In this document: piece by piece, positions 1 through 6,096 of the stretch
Layout of the letters: each line of letters begins with the position of its first letter
Position numbering within the stretch: the stretch's first letter is position 1
From: Ktedonobacter sp. 13_1_20CM_4_53_11
GTDB lineage: Bacteria; Chloroflexota; Ktedonobacteria; Ktedonobacterales; Ktedonobacteraceae
Direction of reading: 5' to 3'
DNA length: 9,373 bases
NCBI GenBank assembly: GCA_001919995.1
Contig: MNIY01000180.1
Location: 1-9,373 of the forward strand
The notes under the pieces: model-generated
Seen by the model: only the letters and a program-made list of their open reading frames with translations
Told to the model about the DNA's origin: nothing
The model's database searches: none
Program-made: the position numbers and the translations under genes

Positions 1-1173
1 GGCATAATTCAATTGTTCATCCTCGGTCATGCTCACACGAATCTCGTGGCATTCAGCAGTAGCAATCCAGCCCTGGCGCTCCAGTTCTCTCCAGGGCACA
101 TCATACTTCTTGGGGCCGATCAGGCTGAATACATCTGCCTCTCGTCCATCCTCGCGTACCAATGTCGCCGTGAGACCCATACGCCGGCGAGCCTGAATTT
201 CGGCGGTAACTCGGAAGACGGGCGCCGGGAGGAGGTGCACCTCGTCGTAGATGATGAGCCCCCAATCGTAACTGGTGAAAAGAGAGAAGTGTGGGAAGTC
301 AGCATCTTCTGAGGGGCGGTATGTCAAGATCTGGTATGTGCTGACCGTGATAGGGCAGATATCTTTTCGATCTCCGGTATACTCTCCAACCATTTCAGGG
401 GGAATATCAGTTTTATCAAGAATTTCATTGATCCACTGGCGCACCGCGATAGTATTGGGTGAAAGAATCAAGGTAGCGCGTTGGATATCAGCCATAGCTG
501 CTAAACCGACAATAGTTTTACCTGCGCCACATGGCAGCACTACGACTCCGCTCCCCCCGCTAGGCGCCCCTCCAGCATAAAAAGCTGCTGCAGCGGCATA
601 TTGATAGGCGCGCGGTGCGAACTCATCTCCTTGCAGTGTCATATCGCGCAGTTTCACTGGTAATGGAGAGCCATCGGTATAGCCCGCCAGGTCTTCAGCG
701 GGAAAACCAATATGAATCAAGGCTTGCTTAATATGCCCACGCCGCGAAGCATCCACCTGGATAGTATGGCTGTTCAACTGGCGCAAGATATAGGGTTGCG
801 TGCGTTTATGATGGTAAACCTCGGCCATCAGTGCTACATCGTTCGAGGTAAGTAGCAATGCGTCGCCTTCGCGAATCAACTTGATGCGGCCGTAGCGGTT
901 CATATACTCACGAATATCAACAGCAATATTCATGGGAATAGCATACTTGCTATACTGTGTAAGTAAGTCCATGACCTGCTCTGCTGTCATACCACCCGCG
1001 GCTGCATTCCATAGCGAAAGTGGTGAAAGACGATAGGTATGTATATGTTCAGGTGATTTTTCTAATTCTGCAAATTGTGCCAATGCATCTCTTGCCTCGG
1101 CATGTTGTGGATGATCTACCTCTAATAAAATAGTCTTATCACTTTGTACAATCATTGGGTTGGTTGGATTCAT
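1..1173 (-). CDS. XPB-like DEAD/DEAH-box helicase, partial (C-terminus beyond left edge)
   Basis: Superfamily 2 DNA helicase/translocase related to XPB/Rad25. I translated 391 residues in one open frame that leaves the window, so the second RecA domain is missing. Seen: an N-terminal region of about 180 residues resembling the XPB N-terminal domain; a Q-motif-like FAPRAYQ near 186-192; Walker A LPCGAGKT at 213-220; the Walker B/DEAD-type box DEVH at 310-313; motif III TAT at 335-337, followed directly by R340-E341-D342, the RED motif typical of XPB proteins. An in-frame TAG lies directly before the ATG at 1173, so the gene cannot start further upstream; Met7 (1155) is an alternative. The start lies 6 bases after the hydrolase stop codon, so co-transcription and possibly coupled translation are likely. 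Family knowledge: ATP-driven DNA unwinding in repair; the bacterial role is poorly defined. Family assignment is secure. Confidence 0.93.
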   Translation of the reverse strand, partial: MNPTNPMIVQSDKTILLEVDHPQHAEARDALAQFAELEKSPEHIHTYRLSPLSLWNAAAGGMTAEQVMDLLTQYSKYAIPMNIAVDIREYMNRYGRIKLIREGDALLLTSNDVALMAEVYHHKRTQPYILRQLNSHTIQVDASRRGHIKQALIHIGFPAEDLAGYTDGSPLPVKLRDMTLQGDEFAPRAYQYAAAAAFYAGGAPSGGSGVVVLPCGAGKTIVGLAAMADIQRATLILSPNTIAVRQWINEILDKTDIPPEMVGEYTGDRKDICPITVSTYQILTYRPSEDADFPHFSLFTSYDWGLIIYDEVHLLPAPVFRVTAEIQARRRMGLTATLVREDGREADVFSLIGPKKYDVPWRELERQGWIATAECHEIRVSMTEDEQLNYA

Positions 1174-1179
1174 CTACCA

Positions 1180-1857
1180 TTACACTCCCGGCATTACCGC
1201 CCATTTCTTCAGATATTTGATAATAGCATTGATAGTCGGTTCTTCATATCCCCTCATCAAGTGACGTGCTCCTGTAATAACATTCATCCCTTTGGGGCCA
1301 CTCTGCTGCTCCACAAATGGTTCAAGCTTATGACGAGGGCAAATTTCGTCAAACTCACCGGTAACAAACAACTTTGGGCGTTCAAAGGCTTTTGGAAACC
1401 CATTAGGTACCCGGTAAAGCAGAAGGCTGATCGCTACGACGGTTCGTATACGAGGATCATAGGGCGCATACATCAACGCAATATTTGCGCCAAAACCCTG
1501 TCCAATCACGCAAACTTTAGCAGTATTCGCTCCTGCCTGTGCCATGGCTACATCGATGGCACCCGCGAGATCAAGTGGCTCCATCCTTCCATCGGTCTGC
1601 TGTCCCTGGCTATTCCCCACTCCACGAAAGTTGAATCGTAAAGCAATCATCCCCGCCTCTGCCGCCAATCTCCGCGCCAATCTCTCTGTCAGAGTATCAT
1701 TCATATCGCTGCTGGCTGGCTGCGGGTGACAAAGTACAATGATGGGGACTTTCTCCACGTTCCTGGGTTCATGTATTACTCCTTGCAGGAGTAATGGCGG
1801 CTGTCCCTTGCTATAAAACGTGATCGCTCGCTCAGTCTGTGCCGATGATAAAGTCAT
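1180..1857 (-). CDS. Alpha/beta hydrolase-fold protein with substituted nucleophile
   Basis: 225 residues, close in length to the small 'CHPHP' alpha/beta hydrolases (COG2945-like). Seen: LCHPQP at 42-47 followed by DMND at 51-54, the oxyanion-side motif of this group; FRGVGNSQG at 77-85; a nucleophile elbow reading GQGFG at 119-123, where the family normally has GYSFG; a candidate acid Asp170 in TGEFDE; a candidate His199 in GARHLMRG. Gly121 therefore replaces the catalytic Ser while the Asp and His remain. No signal peptide is visible, so it is probably cytoplasmic. The start at 1857 has the Shine-Dalgarno AAGGA about 7 bases upstream. It is the first gene of a likely two-gene operon with the XPB-like helicase. 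The fold is secure; the substrate is unknown, and hydrolase activity is doubtful because of the missing nucleophile. Confidence 0.9.
   Translation of the reverse strand: MTLSSAQTERAITFYSKGQPPLLLQGVIHEPRNVEKVPIIVLCHPQPASSDMNDTLTERLARRLAAEAGMIALRFNFRGVGNSQGQQTDGRMEPLDLAGAIDVAMAQAGANTAKVCVIGQGFGANIALMYAPYDPRIRTVVAISLLLYRVPNGFPKAFERPKLFVTGEFDEICPRHKLEPFVEQQSGPKGMNVITGARHLMRGYEEPTINAIIKYLKKWAVMPGV
1775..1795. repeat. 21-bp inverted repeat inside the hydrolase gene
   Basis: Perfect 9-base arms ATTACTCCT and AGGAGTAAT around a TGC spacer, lying 62-82 bases inside the start of the hydrolase gene. On the transcribed strand the hairpin would contain AAGGAG followed six bases later by an out-of-frame ATG (1772). 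It may be a chance palindrome or an intragenic hairpin. Confidence 0.6.
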
Positions 1858-1887
1858 CTTTATTCCTTCATGTAAACCGCTACTTCC

Positions 1888-1900
1888 ATGTGTAACACAT
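1888..1900. promoter_or_regulatory. 13-bp palindrome overlapping the hydrolase promoter
   Basis: ATGTGT-A-ACACAT is a perfect inverted repeat. It covers part of the -10 box and the expected transcription start of the minus-strand promoter, a usual position for a repressor site. Its use as an operator is inference. Confidence 0.4.
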
Positions 1901-1927
1901 CTTATCGCACCCCTGACTCTGCGTCAA
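1899..1927 (-). promoter_or_regulatory. Sigma70-type promoter for hydrolase-helicase operon
   Basis: On the minus strand, TTGACG (1922-1927, 5 of 6 to consensus) is followed after exactly 17 bases by TAAGAT (1899-1904, 4 of 6). Transcription would start near 1892, giving a short leader of about 35 bases before the ATG at 1857. Confidence 0.6.
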
Positions 1928-1976
1928 GCAGGTGTGCAGGGAGCTTTGCTCTCTGACCGCGATGAAGAAAGCCTGG

Positions 1977-2083
1977 AAATTTGCAATTTTAACTGGTGAA
2001 AGCAAATTAAAGGTAATTTGCATCTTCAAGCACTTTGCATATGCGAAAAATGATGTTATACTAGGTAAAACATAAGCAAATTT
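1977..2083. repeat. Cluster of GCAAATT/AATTTGC motifs
   Basis: AAATTTGC at 1977-1984, a perfect inverted repeat GCAAATTA-AAGG-TAATTTGC at 2002-2021, the near-palindrome TTTGCATATGCGAAA at 2034-2048, and GCAAATTT at 2076-2083 lie within 107 bases around a plus-strand promoter. The pattern suggests several binding sites for one DNA-binding regulator. Local AT-richness makes some chance matches likely, but the 8-base perfect arms are less easily explained that way. Confidence 0.5.
2034..2062 (+). promoter_or_regulatory. Extended -10 promoter for the REC-GGDEF gene
   Basis: TTTGCA (2034-2039, 4 of 6 to the -35 consensus), a 17-base spacer, then TATACT (2057-2062) preceded by TGT, an extended -10 element. 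The -35 box lies inside the near-palindrome TTTGCATATGCGAAA. Transcription would begin near 2069, about 510 bases before the coding start at 2579. Confidence 0.6.
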
Positions 2084-2578
2084 CTTTTCGTTCTTTTATA
2101 TCGTGTGTTGGGTCAGGTAGCACATATCCTGTATTTTTCGTTAGCTCGTTTCATCGATGTAGCGAAGGCGAACAAATCACAAGCTCAGAGAGATGGGATA
2201 AACCGGGGGAAGCGCAGTATTATTTTATTATCCCCTTCTCTCCTGCTACGCTCCACCTGTTCGAACATCCTTCTGGGGGATGGGTTTCAACAGGGAACAG
2301 TTATTATTGCTTGCAGCGATGACGCTGCGCTATTGCCAGCACTACATATATGCGAGGTTCTGTGTTAGAGCCTGTTATGTTTGTGTGCCCGGCAGAGTTT
2401 GTAGCTAACAAACCTGAAAGCAAACTATGATATATATCCATTTTTCATGGATTATATGTTTCACAGCCAGATAAACAGCAAAAGTATGAAGGAAGTTCAA
2501 TCTCTACGCTGTCGAATATGGCTTTTGTGAAGTATCTATTAATCATAGTACTTGTGAAGTGTCGAGGTAGGAGAACAT
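2069..2578 (+). other. Long leader with six successive hairpins, no convincing gene
   Basis: This gene-free stretch between the promoter and the REC-GGDEF gene folds, by eye, into a series of stems. They are: TTCGTTA/TAGCGAA (2137-2166, one G-U pair); GGGATAA/TTATCCC (2195-2201 with 2228-2234), extended outward by GAGAG/CTCTC past a mismatch and a bulge (2188-2242); CATCC/GGATG (2266-2282); GCAGCG-ATGA-CGCTGC (2313-2328); GTTTGT-AGCTA-ACAAAC (2397-2413); ATCCAT-TTTTC-ATGGAT, extended to 2431-2458 through a one-base bulge. None is followed by a clear T-run, so they do not look like simple terminators. I could not match them to a known riboswitch class. A GTG-started 87-codon frame at 2105-2368 has no ribosome binding site and no recognisable product. 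Confidence 0.45.
2525..2563 (+). repeat. Direct repeat TTGTGAAGTRTC upstream of the response regulator
   Basis: TTGTGAAGTATC (2525-2536) and TTGTGAAGTGTC (2552-2563) match at 11 of 12 bases, 27 bases start to start. The second copy ends 15 bases before the start codon. The position suggests paired sites for a regulator acting on DNA or RNA; this is inference. Confidence 0.5.
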
Positions 2579-3664
2579 ATGGTCAACATTTTAGTCGTCG
2601 AGGACGAGCAATCGATCACGAAGTTACTGAAAGAAACGCTACAGATCGAGGGATATCAAGTAACCATCGTCCTTAACGGCGAAGATGCTGTACAATTTGC
2701 GCTTCGAGAAATTCCGCATCTCATTATTCTGGATGTTATGTTGCCGCGTAGGTATGGACTATCAGATATGGATGGTTATGATGTGATATTGAAGTTGCGC
2801 AGCCATCCGAAAACTATGCATATTCCTATCATTGTTTTGAGTGCTTTTGGCGCACCTGCGGACATAATTCGTGCATACGAGAGAGATGTCGATGGCTTCA
2901 TCACAAAACCTTTCGATTTGGAAGAATTACTTGCACGAGTGCGTAGGCATTTGCGCCGTGTTCAACAAAGCTGCCTCTCTCCCCTTACTGGCCTGCCTGG
3001 AGGTTTACAGGTTGTGCGAGCCATCAATTACAAGCTCGGTAATGTGGACCCGTGGAGTATTCTCTATCTCGACCTGGATAATTTCAAAGCCTATAATGAC
3101 GTCTATGGCTTCCTGACAGGCAATGAAATGATACTTCTGGTGGGCCGTATCTGCCAGCGCGCCGTCTACGAGTACGGCAACTACGATGACTTTGTCGGTC
3201 ATATCGGAGGAGATGATTTCGTCGTCGTAACTGCTCCTGAACGAGCTGAAGCCCTTTGTGCGAATATTTCTGATAGATACAAGAAAGAAAGCGCTTCACT
3301 TTATCACTCAGAAGACCTGATACGTGGCTCCATTAGCGGTGTAGACCGCAAAGGTCGTCCCTATCAATTCCCGCTGGTTTCGTTATCTATTGGCGTTGTC
3401 AATAATCAATTATGCAGGCCACACAGTATCCAGGAAGTCAGTTATCTCGCCGCCGAAGCGAAGCGTAATGCCAAACTATCTACCAGTAACATCAGCTACA
3501 TTTCATCACCGCGCGACAAAGTTAACTCCGAGTGCTCTTCTACCATTTCTTCATCCCTTACTAACCATGCGCTTCCTTTTTCCTTTAGTGGCCTCACTTT
3601 GGATGACCTGTTCTATTTTTCCGAAGAAGGTTCCATGGCCCAATACGAGCACCAGGTCCACTGA
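2579..3664 (+). CDS. Response regulator with REC and GGDEF-type (GGDDF) domains
   Basis: 361 residues. REC domain at 1-125: acidic pair Glu8-Asp9, phospho-acceptor Asp52 in LDVMLP, Ser88 and Lys110 in TKPF. GGDEF domain at about 131-310: PLTGLP at 135-140, DLDNFKAYNDVYG at 165-177, signature GGDDF at 210-214. Family role: phosphorylation of REC controls a diguanylate cyclase that makes cyclic di-GMP. Oddities: Asp replaces the near-invariant fourth-position Glu of GG(D/E)EF; the inhibitory RxxD site is degenerate (NYDD at 201-204); the REC loop after Asp52 is about six residues longer than usual (RRYGLSDMDG); a Ser-rich tail of about 50 residues follows. The start is supported by AGGAG (2569-2573), 5 bases before the ATG. 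No histidine kinase gene is adjacent. The domain call is secure; cyclase activity is uncertain. Confidence 0.93.
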   Translation: MVNILVVEDEQSITKLLKETLQIEGYQVTIVLNGEDAVQFALREIPHLIILDVMLPRRYGLSDMDGYDVILKLRSHPKTMHIPIIVLSAFGAPADIIRAYERDVDGFITKPFDLEELLARVRRHLRRVQQSCLSPLTGLPGGLQVVRAINYKLGNVDPWSILYLDLDNFKAYNDVYGFLTGNEMILLVGRICQRAVYEYGNYDDFVGHIGGDDFVVVTAPERAEALCANISDRYKKESASLYHSEDLIRGSISGVDRKGRPYQFPLVSLSIGVVNNQLCRPHSIQEVSYLAAEAKRNAKLSTSNISYISSPRDKVNSECSSTISSSLTNHALPFSFSGLTLDDLFYFSEEGSMAQYEHQVH

Positions 3665-3673
3665 CGGCTCATG

Positions 3674-3691
3674 CTTCCCTTGTTGAGGAAG
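3674..3691 (+). terminator. Weak possible terminator after the response regulator
   Basis: CTTCC (3674-3678) and GGAAG (3687-3691) form a 5-bp stem with an 8-base loop. It is followed by GTTTTGTT, 10 bases past the stop codon. The stem is short, so this is a weak call. Confidence 0.25.
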
Positions 3692-3797
3692 GTTTTGTTG
3701 CAGCCCTCCGAAAAGTGCTCACTCCTTGTCTCTTTTTGCGCCCTGTGGTACTCTGAGGTATCGGAAGAACGCACCAATTGGGGCGACTAACAAAGAG

Positions 3798-4241
3798 GTG
3801 AGTATTACGAGTCGGGAAGAAAAACAGGTACAAGAAGAGATCAAATCTGATGAGCAAATGCTCAGCGAACAGGAAATCTCAGCGGCACGTCTTGCTCTTC
3901 GCGAAAATGCGAAGCGTGTATTGCGAGAGAGTGGCCTTGCGCAAATGCTCCAGGAAATCAACAAGAATGAGCTGAGAAGAAGAGGACAGTTTGAGGAATA
4001 TGACTCCATGGTGTTGCTCAAGTGGGGGACAGGCTATACCCGTCGTCATATTTGGGTAGAGATCAAAGGAAATACTATTCTCTTCAGGCTCTCCCCGCAT
4101 CGCAAATGTACCAGCCCTGTTCCTTTATGCGACGGTGAATATCACACATTTACCAGTCAAATGTGGGCTGACAGTGACCTGCTGCGCTTAGAACTCTATA
4201 AATATTACAGGAAACCAGTTGCTGAAAGCTCGGATGATTAA
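3798..4241 (+). CDS. Hypothetical protein, helical N-terminus and compact C-terminal domain
   Basis: I do not recognise this family. The frame is open from a TTG at 3726 (171 residues); no start in it has a good Shine-Dalgarno sequence. I chose the GTG at 3798 (147 residues) because the sequence from there (MSITSREEKQ) begins the charged helical region; the ATG at 3858 is also possible. Residues 5-65 are highly charged, rich in Glu, Lys, Arg and Gln with leucine spacing, and look like one long helix or coiled coil. Residues 70-140 are aromatic and probably a mixed alpha/beta domain (LLKWGTGYTRRHIWVEIKGNTILFRLSP), with two cysteines at 104 and 111. No signal peptide or membrane segment is visible. 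It lies downstream of the response regulator on the same strand, so it could share its transcript. Gene reality is likely, function unknown. Confidence 0.62.
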   Translation: MSITSREEKQVQEEIKSDEQMLSEQEISAARLALRENAKRVLRESGLAQMLQEINKNELRRRGQFEEYDSMVLLKWGTGYTRRHIWVEIKGNTILFRLSPHRKCTSPVPLCDGEYHTFTSQMWADSDLLRLELYKYYRKPVAESSDD

Positions 4242-4256
4242 ACTCCCATCTGGCAA

Positions 4257-4293
4257 TACACTGTAGCCTCATGGCTAAAGAGGGTCCAGTGTA
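4257..4293. terminator. Interrupted hairpin between convergent genes
   Basis: TACACTGTAGCC (4257-4268), loop TCAT, GGCTA (4273-4277), a 9-base bulge, then CAGTGTA (4287-4293). This gives a 5-bp inner and a 7-bp outer stem in the 33-base gap between two convergent genes, reaching into the end of the minus-strand gene. There is no T-run, so a factor-independent terminator is only a possibility. Confidence 0.35.
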
Positions 4294-4940
4294 ATAACCT
4301 GCACGACGCCTACTTTATTGAGGAAACGGCTGATCGCCTGGTAATATTGATCAGCATAAAAATCTTCTCGATCTGCCTGCCTTGTCCAACTCAAGAGGTT
4401 GAGGAAAATAGAATCGTGTCCATATGGGGAGTCACCTCCACCAGAAGCACTTGTTGCCGGGAAAGCGTGAGATGCTATCGTATCTTCCTTCGAGCCACGA
4501 GCCAAAAATGCGAATGACAATATCGGTCGCACCACCTGTCTTCGTAAGCCCTCTATCCAACCTCGTTGGGCTCGATCAGCCTCGTCTGGACGAATTGTCC
4601 CTAAATGTATCGTTGCCAGGATTGGCTCAGCCGCGGGACGACTATAGCCCCAAAGATAATGCATCAACCATTGCTCAGGAGGATTTATCAATAGCCCGGT
4701 AGCCGACCCCAGGAGCAGTTGCTTTGGATTGTACCGATTCCGGGCTTTTTGCCAGCACTCCTCGTCTTCCCACGTCGTCAGCATGAAATAGTACGATTCA
4801 TTTCCTCTGCTGCGATAAAAACTTGCACTGACTAATCCCAAAGCGTTACGTATCGTGTCAGAAATTAAATGTATCCGTGCCAATCCCTCCGCATCCCTAT
4901 CCGGCATTATATGTGCCAGCGTCACAACCAGAAGCTCCAT
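4275..4940 (-). CDS. Tandem dimeric alpha/beta-barrel (ABM-like) protein
   Basis: 221 residues from the ATG at 4940. The frame stays open to a GTG at 4973, but the ATG at 4940 has the strong GGAGAGGAG (about 9 bases from the codon) and the GTG has no ribosome binding site. Two halves look like repeated ferredoxin-like barrel units of the antibiotic-biosynthesis-monooxygenase/stress-responsive type. The first (2-85) runs MELLVVTLAHI, a helix, then SASFYRSRGNESYYFMLTTWED and a helix. The second (105-219) runs PILATIHLGTI, a helix, then ILSFAFLARG, SIFLNLLSWTRQADREDFYADQYYQA and VVQVITL. Members often degrade heme, oxidise polyketides or act as stress proteins, but I see no specific catalytic motif. 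An insert rich in Gly and Ser (about 160-175) interrupts the second unit. The fold call is by pattern and moderate; the function is unknown. Confidence 0.65.
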   Translation of the reverse strand: MELLVVTLAHIMPDRDAEGLARIHLISDTIRNALGLVSASFYRSRGNESYYFMLTTWEDEECWQKARNRYNPKQLLLGSATGLLINPPEQWLMHYLWGYSRPAAEPILATIHLGTIRPDEADRAQRGWIEGLRRQVVRPILSFAFLARGSKEDTIASHAFPATSASGGGDSPYGHDSIFLNLLSWTRQADREDFYADQYYQAISRFLNKVGVVQVITLDPL

Positions 4941-4963
4941 ACCGCCATACTCCTCTCCTAAGT

Positions 4964-4979
4964 TACTATACACATAGTA
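4964..4979. promoter_or_regulatory. 16-bp palindrome upstream of the ABM-like gene
   Basis: TACTAT-ACAC-ATAGTA is a perfect inverted repeat 24 bases upstream of the ATG at 4940, between two divergent genes. On the minus strand it contains TATAGT, a possible -10 box (no good -35 found). It could be an operator. Confidence 0.35.
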
Positions 4980-5005
4980 TCATCTGGCCATCTCGCCTTT
5001 GCCCC

Positions 5006-5034
5006 TTGAGCATACCTCTTCTATCGAGTATAAT
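5006..5034 (+). promoter_or_regulatory. Near-consensus promoter for the GNAT gene
   Basis: TTGAGC (5006-5011, 4 of 6) is followed after exactly 17 bases by a perfect TATAAT (5029-5034). Transcription would begin near 5041, leaving a leader of about 125 bases before the ATG at 5167. Confidence 0.7.
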
Positions 5035-5150
5035 CTTAGCACGATAAAAATCTCACCCTTCGTATCAGATCTAACGATCAAACTTTTTCATCGACATCTG
5101 TCGGAGTCGTCTAACTCTTAGCAGCTCTCACTTCATCCAGTAACAATGAA

Positions 5151-5156
5151 AAGGAG
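5151..5156 (+). promoter_or_regulatory. Ribosome binding site that decides the GNAT start
   Basis: AAGGAG lies 10 bases before the ATG at 5167. It falls inside the coding frame of the upstream ATG at 5146, which has no such site. This favours 5167 as the true start. Confidence 0.6.
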
Positions 5157-5166
5157 TTACTCTACA

Positions 5167-6096
5167 ATGCTTGACCCAGAGTCGAACCGCAATGCGGTGG
5201 AGTGGAAACAAGCCCGACTTGAAGATGCCGCCATCTGGGTCTCGGTGACCCGGCGTAGTGCAGACCAGATGCCCCTCGAAAGCGAAGAATCCCAGATAGC
5301 TCGCTATAAAGAAGAAGATGCAGACCAGCAGGCGCAGCGCTACTTGCTCTGGCGCGACGATACACCTGTTGGACGACTTCGCTTCTACGCGAACGGTGAT
5401 ACTGCCCTGTTGGATGGACTGGTGCTCCTGCCAGAAGCAGGCGGCAGCGTTGCTGCGCAAGTTGTTTCAGAAGCGCTGGTACGTTCTGCAGCCCTGAATA
5501 AGCGCCATCTCAACGCGACCTATCCCGCCGCCTACATTGCCTCATTTGCCGCGGCGGGTTTTCAAGAACTACGCCGCCGCACTGGTATGATAGCATCTAC
5601 CCAGATATCATTACCGCTCTCACCATTACCTTCTTCTCTACGTGTTCGGCAATTGTCGCATGATGATATAGATCAGATAGGTACTCTACTGCAACGAGCC
5701 TATAGCGGAGGCCCTGACAACCTCCACCCCGACCTGGCAGGCTGGCGAGCCGAAGTGCGTGCCATCCTGGATGGCCGCTTTGGTCCGTTTATTCCTGAGT
5801 GCAGTTTTGTCGCGGAACATACCCTCGATCGCTTCCACCTGGCCGGTTCGATCATGGCCCATCTAGAACGCAATGTCCCTCGTATACACCACCTGGCTGT
5901 CGCTCCATCCTTCCGCCACGTCGGCCTTGGCCAGTACTTAGAGCTGAAAACCATGCAACGCCTGCAAGAACTGGGTCACTCCACCGTCATCCTCTATGTG
6001 ACGTTAGGTATACCTGCCTTCAACCTGTATCACCGTCTGGGTTTTATCGAAGCTGGTCCAACCTATATCGAAGCCGAGCGGAAAATCAACGTTTAA
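5167..6096 (+). CDS. Two-domain GNAT-family N-acetyltransferase
   Basis: 309 residues from the ATG at 5167 (316 if 5146 is used). The C-terminal half (about 158-305) is a standard GNAT domain: it starts LRVRQLSHDDIDQIGTLL, has the core strand IHHLAVAPSFR at 240-250, the acetyl-CoA pyrophosphate loop R250-H-V-G-L-G255 matching (Q/R)xxGx(G/A), and YHRLGFIEAG at 288-297. The N-terminal half (about 10-145) has the same order of elements: VEWKQARLEDAAIWV, TPVGRLRFY, LLDGLVLLPEAGGSVAAQVV and FAAAGFQELRRRTGM. It lacks the RxxGxG loop, so it is probably a degenerate GNAT copy that helps bind substrate. Family role: transfer of the acetyl group from acetyl-CoA to an amine; the substrate cannot be read from sequence. 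It ends 7 bases from the convergent ruvA stop with no terminator visible. Confidence 0.88.
   Translation: MLDPESNRNAVEWKQARLEDAAIWVSVTRRSADQMPLESEESQIARYKEEDADQQAQRYLLWRDDTPVGRLRFYANGDTALLDGLVLLPEAGGSVAAQVVSEALVRSAALNKRHLNATYPAAYIASFAAAGFQELRRRTGMIASTQISLPLSPLPSSLRVRQLSHDDIDQIGTLLQRAYSGGPDNLHPDLAGWRAEVRAILDGRFGPFIPECSFVAEHTLDRFHLAGSIMAHLERNVPRIHHLAVAPSFRHVGLGQYLELKTMQRLQELGHSTVILYVTLGIPAFNLYHRLGFIEAGPTYIEAERKINV

Noticed and set aside
1144..1641. 165-codon plus-strand frame
   Set aside because: It is antisense to the well-supported hydrolase gene and its product has no recognisable motif.
2105..2368. 87-codon plus-strand frame in the leader of the response regulator
   Set aside because: GTG start without ribosome binding site, no family resemblance, and it overlaps several hairpins that explain the sequence better.
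2260..2460. Known riboswitch (cyclic di-GMP GEMM or T-box) in the leader
   Set aside because: The short A-rich CAAACCTGAAAGCAAA stretch recalls part of a GEMM core, but the flanking paired regions and conserved bases are missing, and no T-box sequence is visible.
4974..5145. Small RNA or tRNA gene between the ABM-like and GNAT genes
   Set aside because: The space is explained by a promoter and leader; no cloverleaf or strong terminator was seen.
5146..5166. Upstream ATG of the GNAT gene as true start
   Set aside because: It has no ribosome binding site, while the ATG at 5167 has AAGGAG at proper spacing.
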